A stretch of 64,000 nucleotides of DNA. Origin: Cyclonatronum proteinivorum (GTDB lineage: Bacteria > Bacteroidota > Rhodothermia > Balneolales > Cyclonatronaceae). The stretch's first letter is position 1, and the number at the start of each line of letters is the position of its first letter. Shown one piece after another: positions 46,086 through 54,474 of the stretch. The translations under genes were made by a program, and so were the position numbers. Below the pieces are notes generated by a model. That model ran no database searches. It had not been told where the DNA came from and saw only the letters and a program-made list of their open reading frames with translations. The stretch is taken from assembly GCF_003353065.1 (NCBI RefSeq), contig NZ_CP027806.1:372001-436000 (forward strand), in the 5' to 3' direction.

Positions 46086-46214
46086 CCGTGGTTTTTTTGG
46101 GGATGTTGGCGCTACCTGCCAAACCAACCTGAATAAACATGGCTTAATCCAGAGAATTGTCTGATTGGTTGCGCTAACCAAGTAAGGAATTCGGATTATG
46201 CTGAAATCAAACGA

Positions 46215-46632
46215 TCACGCAGTCTCGGCCTGGATTTGCTCCATGATAAATTCAGGACCAAAACTAAGCTTTTTTGCAAGAGGGCTACCCGGCTCAATCA
46301 CCCGCCCAAAAGGCGTAATTTCACTAAGGCTTGCACCCTGATGAAGGTTTTCAAAGCTTGCTTCAGCAACGAGCAACGATACGCAGAAAAATACCGGTCG
46401 TAACCGGACAAGTGTATTCTGCTTCAAATTGTTGAGCGAGATCTCGGCGCATGGTTTTGGTATCAACCCGCTTTCCAAATGCTATACCCCTGACGTACTC
46501 ATCAATGATTTGGGGCGTTGCAATCAGCATCACACATCCTTCGGGCATGTCAGCAAAAGCTTTATCAAGCTGCTTGATTTGAGGCACTTTGGCTTCCTTT
46601 AATTTTTCGGACCAGGTTTTTTTCTTTGGCAT
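46215..46632 (-). pseudogene. MGMT-like family gene, frameshifted by a 7-bp duplication
   Basis: From ATG 46632 the frame gives 89 residues, MPKKKTWSEKLKEAK, VMLIATPQIIDEYVRGIAFGK, TCPVTTGIFLRIVA, and then RC and a stop at 46363. The rest of the family sequence continues in another frame as EASFENLHQGASLSEITPFGRVIEPGSPLAKKLS to the stop at 46215. The break is a tandem duplication of CGTTGCT (coding strand; 46365-46378). Removing one unit restores one open frame of about 136 codons. The sequence resembles the MGMT-like DNA-repair-related family in which the PCHR site is replaced by CPxTTGIF. Type of family moderately sure, break very sure. Confidence 0.75.
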
Positions 46633-46706
46633 GGCGTGAGACTTTTATGGTCTTGGGTTTATTTTCAAAAATAGTATCTACATAAACACACGGGAGTTAT
46701 TACAAC

Positions 46707-48209
46707 CTACTTCAGCTGCTGTTCTTCTATCGCGTCCTCCAGGGTGCCGCTTTCGGTGTAGAAGGGGCGCCATTTTTCTTCGGGGTCGGGTTGTGTGAGC
46801 AGAGAGACGACAATCAGGGCAAGGATGGAGGCTCCGGCGGAGGGCAGCACGATGTAGGCGGTATCGAGCAGGGGTTCGGCGAGCACGCTGTTGAGTACGG
46901 TGATGAGCAGGGTCACCGCCATGCCCGTCGCGATGGAGGCTACGCCGCCTGCGGTTGTGACGCGCTTCCACAGGAAGGCCGCAAGCAGCGCGGGTGTAAG
47001 ACCCGCCCCGATCATGGTGTAGGCTGTGAAGGCCATCGCGAGAATGGTATCGAACTGCGTGAGCATGAAGTAGGCACACACACCCAGCACAAGCACGGTG
47101 ATGCGCTGAAATACGACAATCCGCTTCTCGGAGGCCTGTGGGTTGACAAAGCGCTGATAAATGTCGCGGGTGATGTTGGTTGAAGGGGCCAGCAAAAAGC
47201 TGTTGCCGGTCGAGGTGATGATGGCAACAGCCGCGCAAATCAGCAGCAGTCCACCCGCAATCGGGATGCCGACTTCCGTACCGAAACGGGCCGTGTGCAG
47301 GATGATCTGTTCGGAGTTCTCCACCGCGAGGTGATAGAGGGAGTCCGGACTCAGGCTGTTGAAGTGGCTGAACGCGAGAATCGCGAGGGTCGCGATGGCG
47401 GTCTCTACCACGATGGTGCCGATCACCCACCAGATTACGGCGTGTTTGGCGGCGGTCTCGTTGCGGGCGGAGAAAAACTTCTGGTACATGTTCGACTCGC
47501 CCATCAGCAGCAGAAAAGTGGGCAGGAACACGCCCATCGCCCAGAGAAAGTTGTGATCGCCGAAAACAGTGAACAGGCTGGGATCAAGCTCGGTACTCAC
47601 GTACTCCATCCCGCCGAGGTTAAAAAACACCAGGGGCACCGCAAGCAGAACGGCAAAGGTGATGATGGTCCCGTTGATGATATCGACCGAGACAATGGAG
47701 AGCATGCCCGCAAAGGCCGTGAAGAGAATGATGAAGGCCGCGGTAAGCAGCACGCCCTGCCACTGCGGTACCCCGGCGACCAGCTCCAGCACGAAAGCGC
47801 CGCCCCGGAACTGATAGCCCACAATGGTCGTGTAGGCAATCACGATCACGATGGTGCCGAGGATGCGCGCCCATTTGTTGTAGCGCAGCTCAAGGATGTC
47901 GGGCACGGTGTATTGCGAAATGCGGCGGACCCGTCCCGCCAGAAAGAAAACGAGAATGATGCCAATCCAGGCCCCGGCTGCCATCCACAGCTCGGAGAGG
48001 CCCACCTGCGCGGCGAGTCCGGCACCGGCGAGCAGGCTTCCGGAGCCGATCCAGGTGCAGAGCAGCGTTGCTACGAGTTTGTAGGTCGGCACCGAGCGCC
48101 CGGCGACCATGAAGTCTTCCTGACTCTTAATTGCGAAGCTTTTCACGATGGAAACCGACATCAGCAGAATCAGATAGCCGAGCACGACCCAGAAAAACAC
48201 ATTCATCAC
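46707..48209 (-). CDS. Sodium:solute symporter (SSS family)
   Basis: A 500-residue inner-membrane protein with about 13 helices, the LeuT-like fold of the SSS family. Recognisable parts are LLCTWIGSGSLLAGAGLAAQVG (sodium-site helix 1), GYQFRGGAFVLEL, QKFFSARNETAAKHAVIWW and ITSTGNSFLLAPSTN. The substrate cannot be told: amino acids, sugars or carboxylates are all possible. It ends in a short charged tail. Monocistronic; divergent sequences 48210-48434 contain the lipA terminator. Confidence 0.9.
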   Translation of the reverse strand: MMNVFFWVVLGYLILLMSVSIVKSFAIKSQEDFMVAGRSVPTYKLVATLLCTWIGSGSLLAGAGLAAQVGLSELWMAAGAWIGIILVFFLAGRVRRISQYTVPDILELRYNKWARILGTIVIVIAYTTIVGYQFRGGAFVLELVAGVPQWQGVLLTAAFIILFTAFAGMLSIVSVDIINGTIITFAVLLAVPLVFFNLGGMEYVSTELDPSLFTVFGDHNFLWAMGVFLPTFLLLMGESNMYQKFFSARNETAAKHAVIWWVIGTIVVETAIATLAILAFSHFNSLSPDSLYHLAVENSEQIILHTARFGTEVGIPIAGGLLLICAAVAIITSTGNSFLLAPSTNITRDIYQRFVNPQASEKRIVVFQRITVLVLGVCAYFMLTQFDTILAMAFTAYTMIGAGLTPALLAAFLWKRVTTAGGVASIATGMAVTLLITVLNSVLAEPLLDTAYIVLPSAGASILALIVVSLLTQPDPEEKWRPFYTESGTLEDAIEEQQLK

Positions 48210-48290
48210 AAATCCCTTATTGGTTGGTTTCGGTGGATGGTGACCTGCCCGTGAACCGGCCTTCCGCCCGGAAGTCCGTCATCCTGAAAC

Positions 48291-48310
48291 AAAAAAAGCC
48301 CCGCAGGGCC
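48291..48310 (-). terminator. Terminator of lipA
   Basis: On the minus strand GCCC-TGCG-GGGC is followed by seven T. It lies about 125 nt after the lipA stop. The sequence also resembles the palindromes of repeat R1. Confidence 0.45.
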
Positions 48311-48434
48311 CGATGTCGCATCCCGGCGGGAAGCCGGACGCCTGTGCACGGGTATCACCAGCGCAATGATACCAATACACAGGCTTGATTAACAGCAAAA
48401 ATTTGGATGCCGGCAAATTCCGGCGGCGTGCGTC

Positions 48435-49334
48435 TCAGAGATGGCGCTCGGCATGATACGAGGAGCGCACAAGCGGTCCGCTTTCCACGTGCTCAATGCC
48501 TTTGGCTTCCCCGATTTCCTTGTAGGTCGCAAACACATCGGGGTGCACCCACTCCTGTACATCGAGGTGCATTTTCGTGGGCTGCATGTACTGCCCGATG
48601 GTCATCACGTTCAGCTCGGCGTCCACGAGGTCGTCCATCACTTCAAAGACTTCGGCAGGGGTTTCGCCGAGGCCGACCATGATGCCGGTCTTGGTACGCA
48701 GCCCGCGGTCATGGCAGATTTTGAGGAGCTCGAGAGAGCGGTCGTAGCGGGCCTGCGGACGCACCTGTTTGTAGAGGCGGGGTACCGTTTCGAGGTTGTG
48801 GTTAAGCACTTCGGGCCGGGCTTCGATCACGTACTCGAGGGCGTCCCAAACGCCACGGAAGTCAGGGATGAGGACTTCCACGGTAACGCCCGGAATTTCT
48901 TCCCGCAACCGTTTGATGGTTTCTGCGAAGATGGGGGCACCGCCGTCCTTGCGCTCGTCGCGGTTTACAGAGGTGATGACGACGTGTTTCAGGCCCATCA
49001 GCTTGGCGGCATTGGCCACACGATTGGGTTCATCCCAGTCGAGGCCCTGCACGGGACGTCCGGTTTTGATGGCGCAGAACCCGCAGGAGCGGGTGCACAC
49101 ATCGCCGAGGATCATGAAGGTCGCTGTGCCGGCGCCCCAGCACTCGCCCATGTTGGGGCAGCGGGCTTCCGCACAAACGGTGTTGAGAGAATGCGTGCGA
49201 ATGGTGTCGCTGACTTCCTTAAACTTGGGTCCTGAAGGAAGTTTCACGCGCAGCCACTCCGGACGGCGTCCGGCTACTGCGCTGTTTTTGGATGAGAAAG
49301 TTTGGGCGGCTGAGGCCTGTGTTGCGCAACTCAT
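48435..49334 (-). CDS. lipA: Lipoyl synthase
   Basis: A 299-residue radical-SAM enzyme with both iron-sulfur sets: auxiliary Cys54, Cys59 and Cys65 ([12 protein letters not shown]) and radical-SAM Cys80, Cys84 and Cys87 (CTRSCGFC), plus the C-terminal RSSYHAE serine ligand. It inserts two sulfurs into octanoyl groups on lipoyl domains of 2-oxoacid dehydrogenases. The lipB gene lies 95 nt upstream on the same strand. Confidence 0.96.
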   Translation of the reverse strand: MSCATQASAAQTFSSKNSAVAGRRPEWLRVKLPSGPKFKEVSDTIRTHSLNTVCAEARCPNMGECWGAGTATFMILGDVCTRSCGFCAIKTGRPVQGLDWDEPNRVANAAKLMGLKHVVITSVNRDERKDGGAPIFAETIKRLREEIPGVTVEVLIPDFRGVWDALEYVIEARPEVLNHNLETVPRLYKQVRPQARYDRSLELLKICHDRGLRTKTGIMVGLGETPAEVFEVMDDLVDAELNVMTIGQYMQPTKMHLDVQEWVHPDVFATYKEIGEAKGIEHVESGPLVRSSYHAERHL

Positions 49335-49429
49335 GTATCGGTTTTGGGTTTTGCGGTTTTGAACGGATAGTTAATTTTGGCTGAAATTAAGGCTTCATGA
49401 CAAGGATTCCGCATGTTCGGGCAAGCTTT

Positions 49430-50167
49430 TTACACCTGCACAGGCAGACCATCCTGCAGCCTGATCCCGAAAAGCTGACTGATCTGCGCTCTCATTTGGT
49501 GCTTTACTTGCTGCGGGTCAACCACATGGCCCAGCAAATTCTGCATGCTCGTAACCGGTTTATCGGCTATGCCGCAGGGCACAATATGGCTGAAATACGA
49601 GAGGTCGGTGTTTACATTCAGCGCAAATCCGTGCATGGTTACCCAGCGGGAGCACTTCAGGCCCATGGCACAGATTTTGGCGCCGTTTACCCACACACCG
49701 GTATATCCGGCTTCGCGGCCCGCTTCAATGCCGAAGCCGGCAAGCAATCGGATTACGGCTTCTTCGAGGGTGCGAAGATAGCGCCCGATGTCGGTGAAAA
49801 ACAGGTCGAGGTCCAGAATCGGGTAGCCGACGAGCTGCCCCGGTCCGTGATAGGTGATGTCGCCCCCGCGGTCGATGGGCACAAACTCGGCCTGAATCTG
49901 TGCCAGGAAATCGGGCGAAGCCAGCAAATGGTGCGGACTGCCGCTTTTGCCAAGGGTGTACACATGCGGGTGCTCAACAAACAACAGATAGCCGCCAAGG
50001 GCAGCGTCATTTCGTTGCACCGACATTTCCCGGCTGATTTTGCGGTCGATCAGCTCCTGTTGCAGTTTTTTCTGAAGGTCCCACACCGGGGCATAAGGCC
50101 GAAACCCGAGGTCCTGGAAGAAAACGGTGCGCTTCGGTGACGGGTCAGAGATTGGGATCGCAGTCAT
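49430..50167 (-). CDS. lipB: Octanoyltransferase
   Basis: A 245-residue LipB: GGDITYHGPGQLVGYPILDL (101-120), lysine Lys164 (NGAKICAMG), and SRWVTMHGFALNV (173-185). It moves octanoyl from acyl carrier protein to lipoyl domains, before LipA. At the position of the usual catalytic Cys (GCSFHG in E. coli) the residue is Val176 (WVTMHG). Such W-[IV]-T-x-HG forms are, to my knowledge, also seen in plant and Bacteroidota octanoyltransferases, so this is a lineage variant rather than damage. Cys166 and Cys172 are close by. Confidence 0.9.
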   Translation of the reverse strand: MTAIPISDPSPKRTVFFQDLGFRPYAPVWDLQKKLQQELIDRKISREMSVQRNDAALGGYLLFVEHPHVYTLGKSGSPHHLLASPDFLAQIQAEFVPIDRGGDITYHGPGQLVGYPILDLDLFFTDIGRYLRTLEEAVIRLLAGFGIEAGREAGYTGVWVNGAKICAMGLKCSRWVTMHGFALNVNTDLSYFSHIVPCGIADKPVTSMQNLLGHVVDPQQVKHQMRAQISQLFGIRLQDGLPVQV

Positions 50168-50235
50168 GGGTTCCTAAACCACTTGAGCGGAGAAATCGTT
50201 ATGTGTTGAGGATCAACAGCATAGCGTATTCCGGT

Positions 50236-50327
50236 ACCAAAAAGCAAGGGATTCAAATTATGATTTGGGAACGCTAATCTGCCACGAAAGACCGTGATGT
50301 TCACGGAGTTTCCCCCCAAAAAAAATA
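50236..50327 (-). repeat. Dispersed 90-bp repeat R2, copy 6
   Basis: From ACCAAAAAGCAAGGGATTCA to CCGTGATGTTCACGGAGTTT and the A run. The core CCGTGATGTTCACGG is a perfect palindrome around a 3-nt centre. It fills most of the 344-nt gap between lipB and the alanine-dehydrogenase-like gene; nothing else is seen there. Confidence 0.75.
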
Positions 50328-50511
50328 ATGACTGAAATGGCTATGCCGCAGGGCTCAGGCCGCATAAGTCCGAACCGGATCTGCGAAGGATGCGCTGTGG
50401 CATTTTCCCGGGCTGTTTATGAAATGTAAATCGTACTTGCAGACTCTGAAAACTCAGTTATCTTTTCGGCGCGTGATTTATCCTTACCTGTAAACTGTAT
50501 TCGACTTTACT

Positions 50512-51930
50512 ATGCCTTTTTCTTCGCTGCATTATCGTGTTATTGGCCTGGCCAGGGAAAATGAATCTCCTGAAAACCCCGGATCGCTTGAAAAGCGGGT
50601 AGCGCTGATTCCTAAAGACGTGAAAAAGCTGACACAGGCCGGTTGCAGCGTTTTTGTGGAGGCCGGGGCCGGTGAAGGCGTTGGCTTTAAGGATGCCGAT
50701 TATGTGAAGGCCGGGGCTTCGATCCAATCGACGGACGAGATTTACCGCGACAAGGATTTGCTCATCAAGTTTAAGGGGCCCGCCCTTGAGCACATCCCGC
50801 TGATGCGGCCGGGCTGCACGCTGTTTTGCATGGCGCATTTTCACTCTTTTCCGGAGCGGGCGAAGTTACTGGAGGCGCACCGGATTACCGTTATTGCGAT
50901 GGAGCATATCGTGGAAGCGCCCAAACGCCGCAAGGATGAGGAAATCATCGGGCGTATGGCCGCAGATGCCTGTCTGGAGACATCCATCCGGCGAAACATG
51001 CACAATTTGCTCAATATCTACATTCTCGGTTACCGGGACGGCATGCAGGGGATGATCCGGCGCTTTGCCAATCAGAATCCGCATTCGATGTCGTTGCTGC
51101 AGCCCGATCAGGCGCGTTCGGAAAAGGTAGGCGCCGTGCGGCATGGTTTGTTTGTAATTGATTCCACAGCCTTTCCCGAAACGGTTGAGATTGCGGCGCG
51201 GATGAAGCCTGAGAATGCGCTTCTCTTTGATGTGGGAAAGTTTCGCTCTGAAAAAGGAAAGGCGGCCCTGCGCTATTATAAAAGTGTACATGCACCGGCT
51301 CTTTACGGGCTTCGACGGATTCAGTGTTTGCATGAAACAGGAATGGCGGGTGCACGCTACGGCTTCAGGCTGTTGAAGGAGGTGAGTCCGCTGCAGAAAG
51401 CGGCAAGGGATGCGGAGGCTACCGTACTCGGGTATGGCAATGTGGGGATGGGGGCAATCCATGAGTGTTACCGGCAGGGGGTGCGTAAGGTGAATATTCT
51501 CGGGCGCTTTCATACCAAAAAAGACCGCATTGAAACCTGGCTGAAGCGCTCTGATGTGGTTATCAACGGAGCTGAACAGCCGGTGGAACTAAGGGGGAAG
51601 AACTTTCTGGTGAGCAACCGTCATTTGCGGGAGGTTATGCGCAAAGGCAGCGTGCTGATCGATCTGATTGGCGGAAGCGCGACGAACCGCAGCCCGGTTG
51701 AGCCGGTGGTGGAGTGTACCTATCTCACGGATCCGCATTTTGAACAGGACGGGATTTTTGTGTCAGCACTCTGGGGATGGCCCATGATGGGTATGATGAA
51801 AGAAACGGCGGTGCGGTACAGCGGGCAGATTGCGGATGTGCTGTTAGGCGATGATGAACATCTGATTGGCGGGCTTACGGACCCGGTGCACCCTGGTGTG
51901 AAGCCGGCTGTTGTGTGCGGGCCTTTTTAG
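50512..51930 (+). CDS. Alanine dehydrogenase/PNT-like NAD-binding protein
   Basis: A 472-residue protein with the AlaDH/PNT N-terminal fold (SLEKRVALIPKDVKKLTQAG, VFVEAGAGEGVGFKDADY) and a C-terminal Rossmann domain (GYGNVGMGAI at about 308-317). It is about 100 residues longer than alanine dehydrogenase; the extra part lies in the middle and is rich in Arg and Met. Residues that usually bind pyruvate (Arg of EKRVALIP, His in AMEHIVEAP) are partly kept. It may be an amino-acid dehydrogenase of other specificity or a saccharopine-dehydrogenase-like enzyme. Confidence 0.75.
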   Translation: MPFSSLHYRVIGLARENESPENPGSLEKRVALIPKDVKKLTQAGCSVFVEAGAGEGVGFKDADYVKAGASIQSTDEIYRDKDLLIKFKGPALEHIPLMRPGCTLFCMAHFHSFPERAKLLEAHRITVIAMEHIVEAPKRRKDEEIIGRMAADACLETSIRRNMHNLLNIYILGYRDGMQGMIRRFANQNPHSMSLLQPDQARSEKVGAVRHGLFVIDSTAFPETVEIAARMKPENALLFDVGKFRSEKGKAALRYYKSVHAPALYGLRRIQCLHETGMAGARYGFRLLKEVSPLQKAARDAEATVLGYGNVGMGAIHECYRQGVRKVNILGRFHTKKDRIETWLKRSDVVINGAEQPVELRGKNFLVSNRHLREVMRKGSVLIDLIGGSATNRSPVEPVVECTYLTDPHFEQDGIFVSALWGWPMMGMMKETAVRYSGQIADVLLGDDEHLIGGLTDPVHPGVKPAVVCGPF

Positions 51931-52257
51931 ATTGTTTCAGGCACGTATGGCGTGCACTGTAGTGCAGTACAAATAGCTTAATATCTGGTTTTCAGGAGAC
52001 GCTTTCTCGCTGTTGACTTTAGTCGCAGTTGTTATTCCTTTCAGAAATATTTGGTTGTGGTACGGGGTTTTTGAGCCCTTAAGCGCCTGTACATGGTTCA
52101 TCTTTTTGGTGCTTTGCTTATTGTACAGCCGCAAAACAGGTCGTATGCGCTGCAGTGCAAGCGGGATGGAAGTGCTGTTTTTTTTAAAAATAGGGCGATA
52201 ATCCCTATTTTAGATTACTCTGCAAGTTATACCCCATCATGTAAAGACCCGAATTTT
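51931..52257. other. Intergenic region before the GbsR-like gene
   Basis: No gene. A short hairpin pair (GCACGTATGGCGTGC at 51941-51955 and GCACTGTAGTGC) follows the dehydrogenase stop and may act as its terminator. The palindrome AAAATAGGG...CCCTATTTT at 52187-52211 is listed apart. Confidence 0.5.
52187..52211. promoter_or_regulatory. Palindromic operator candidate before the GbsR-like gene
   Basis: AAAATAGGG (52187-52195) and CCCTATTTT (52203-52211) are a perfect 9-bp inverted repeat around 7 nt. It ends 46 nt before the start codon of a dimeric MarR/GbsR-type regulator, where autoregulation is common. Confidence 0.45.
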
Positions 52258-52905
52258 ATGAGCGCCAACGAGCGAACCAGGGAGTATCAAAACGCCCTTG
52301 AATTATTTATCACCTACTGGGGTGAGATGGCTTCAGAGTGGGGCATTAACAAAACGATGTCTCAGATTTACGCGCTGTTGTTTGCCGAGCCCGAACCGAT
52401 GGATACAGACACCATCATGAAAGAGCTGAACATCAGTCGCGGCAATGCAAACATGAATGTGCGTAACCTTATACAGTGGGGGCTTGTGCACAAAGTAAAC
52501 CTTGCCGGGAACCGTAAAGATTTTTTTTCCGCTGAAAAGGACCTGTGGACGACCGCTGCACGGATTATCGCTGAGCGGCAGAAACGGGAAATATATCCCC
52601 TAAAAAAAACCCTTACCCGCTGTTTGGATATCCTGCAGGAGGGTAAAGAGGAAGATAGTAAGACGGAGCACTTCAAGAACCGGCTTGAGGGGTTTCTCAG
52701 CTTTCTGGCACTCTTTAATGATTTTTCAGAAGCCATACTGCCCTATATCTCTGAAAAAAACACCGAACAGATTAAAGGGATTGTGGAGATGGCAAAAGTG
52801 TATAACATGCAGCAGGCACAGGAGCAGCAGCTTGAGCAGGAACGCAGGCAAAAGGCCGCTGAGGTCGCAAGGCGTAAGCGGGAACTTGCAGGGTCATCAA
52901 AATAG
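52258..52905 (+). CDS. GbsR/MarR-family regulator
   Basis: I start at the ATG at 52258 (215 residues); a longer reading from 52093 would cover the operator-like palindrome. Residues 15-110 are a winged helix of the GbsR (DUF2285-like/MarR) type: EWGINKTMSQIYALLFAEPE, MKELNISRGNANMNVRNLIQWGLV. The C-terminal half is helical with a coiled-coil tail rich in Gln, Glu and Arg (QQAQEQQLEQERRQKAAE). GbsR proteins repress osmolyte or stress genes. No choline/betaine gene lies nearby. Confidence 0.8.
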   Translation: MSANERTREYQNALELFITYWGEMASEWGINKTMSQIYALLFAEPEPMDTDTIMKELNISRGNANMNVRNLIQWGLVHKVNLAGNRKDFFSAEKDLWTTAARIIAERQKREIYPLKKTLTRCLDILQEGKEEDSKTEHFKNRLEGFLSFLALFNDFSEAILPYISEKNTEQIKGIVEMAKVYNMQQAQEQQLEQERRQKAAEVARRKRELAGSSK

Positions 52906-53063
52906 TTAGCGGCTCTGAAGTTTTGATCCGGGAATATGAATTCACGTGTCCATATTTCTGTGTTTCTTTGCAATGCTGTCTTACAGACAACACGCTTACC
53001 CCTGAGCCGGTTTTCAGGCTTTCAGATCAGTTTTACTGAGCACCAAATCCTACGTACTATCCA

Positions 53064-53447
53064 TTGACAAAACAGAATCTTCCCGCACACCTTGAACTCG
53101 GCCAAAAAGGCGAAGACATTGCTGTTGCCTGGCTCGAAAAAAACGATATCCGGATTTTAGAACGAAACTATCATTTCGAAAAAGCCGAGGTGGATATCAT
53201 CGCCTACAACGGGCGGCAAATTATTTTTGTAGAGGTTAAAACACGGTCTTCCAATCATTTCAGTGAGCCTGAGGATGCGGTTACCGATGAGAAAAAGCGC
53301 TCGCTGCATAAGGCTGCCGGCGCCTGGCTTTATGAACGAAAAATGGACGGTGCACCCGTAAGATTCGATATTATTTCCGTAATTTTAAGTTCACCCGAAG
53401 CTGATCCGGTTGTGCGTCATTTTGAGGGGGCTTTCTGGCAGTTGTAG
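53064..53447 (+). CDS. yraN: YraN/UPF0102 nuclease-fold protein
   Basis: A 127-residue protein from a TTG start at 53064. It has the YraN/UPF0102 sequence: LGQKGEDIAVAWLEKN, ILERNYHFEKAEVDIIAY, IIFVEVKTRS. The E-x-D...E-x-K arrangement is that of restriction-endonuclease-like (Holliday junction resolvase-type) folds. The function is unknown. It starts 158 nt after the regulator. Confidence 0.9.
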   Translation: MTKQNLPAHLELGQKGEDIAVAWLEKNDIRILERNYHFEKAEVDIIAYNGRQIIFVEVKTRSSNHFSEPEDAVTDEKKRSLHKAAGAWLYERKMDGAPVRFDIISVILSSPEADPVVRHFEGAFWQL

Positions 53448-53583
53448 CGAAACGAAGTACTTTTGCAGCACTTGAATCCGTCTCTCAGAAACCCAAATAC
53501 AACCCTGTCTCATGCACAGCTGAACCGAGCTGAACTGAAACACTTTTTAAATTTACCACCATTTTTCGACTGTCAGGCGTATT

Positions 53584-54435
53584 ATGAAACTTCCATTTGC
53601 TGTTGCAAAGCGATTTGTTGCCGGAGAATCACTCAATCAGGCTGTACCCAAAGTTGCTGACCTTAATGAGTACGGTATTAAAGTAACCCTTGACTTGCTC
53701 GGTGAGAATGTAACCGATCGCACAATGGCCGATGAAACCCTTCAGCATTATATCGAATTGCTCGAGGGGATACATGAACAAAAGATCGATTCTACCATAT
53801 CGATAAAGCTCACCATGCTTGGGTTGGATATCGACCGGGATTACTGCCGCGACAACCTGTTTAAGTTGCTTGATGCTGCCGTCAAATACGATCAGTTTAT
53901 CCGCATAGACATGGAAGGCACTGATTACACACAGCTCACCATTGATCTTTTTAAAGAAGCTTTCAGGAAATACGGCAAGCATGTGGGCATTGTAATTCAG
54001 GCCTACCTGCACCGCACCAAAGATGATATTGATGAGCTCTCAGCTTTAGGGGCAGATATACGCCTGTGCAAAGGTGCCTACAATGAACCGGAACGTTTGG
54101 CACTGCAAAAAATGGACGCCATCCGTGAGGCCTACAAAGAGTATCTGAAAGTGCTTTTTGATAAAACCGTGTACCCGCGCATTGCAACCCACGACGATAA
54201 ACTGATCAGCTGGGTAAAAGAATACACGCAGCAAAAAGGCATAGGGCAGAGCCGCTTTGAATTTCAGATGCTGTACGGCATGCGTCTGGACACCTGCAAA
54301 TCGCTTGCGGCTGAAGGCTACAATGTGCGGGTTTATGTGCCCTATGGCACCATGTGGTTCCCTTACTTTACCCGTCGGCTGAAAGAACGGAAAGAAAACA
54401 TCTGGTTTGTTCTTTCCACCATGTTCAAAAAGTAG
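53584..54435 (+). CDS. Proline dehydrogenase
   Basis: A 283-residue single-domain proline dehydrogenase with the usual motifs: SIKLTMLGLD, RIDMEGTDYTQ, IVIQAYLHRT, RLCKGAYNEP, IATHDDK, FEFQMLYGMR, and YVPYGTMWFPYFTRRLKERK. It oxidises proline to pyrroline-5-carboxylate with FAD. There is no fused aldehyde dehydrogenase half (as in PutA) and none nearby. Confidence 0.9.
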   Translation: MKLPFAVAKRFVAGESLNQAVPKVADLNEYGIKVTLDLLGENVTDRTMADETLQHYIELLEGIHEQKIDSTISIKLTMLGLDIDRDYCRDNLFKLLDAAVKYDQFIRIDMEGTDYTQLTIDLFKEAFRKYGKHVGIVIQAYLHRTKDDIDELSALGADIRLCKGAYNEPERLALQKMDAIREAYKEYLKVLFDKTVYPRIATHDDKLISWVKEYTQQKGIGQSRFEFQMLYGMRLDTCKSLAAEGYNVRVYVPYGTMWFPYFTRRLKERKENIWFVLSTMFKK

Positions 54436-54474
54436 CCTTCTGATACCACAGATGCTGCCTTAACTAACCGGCGC

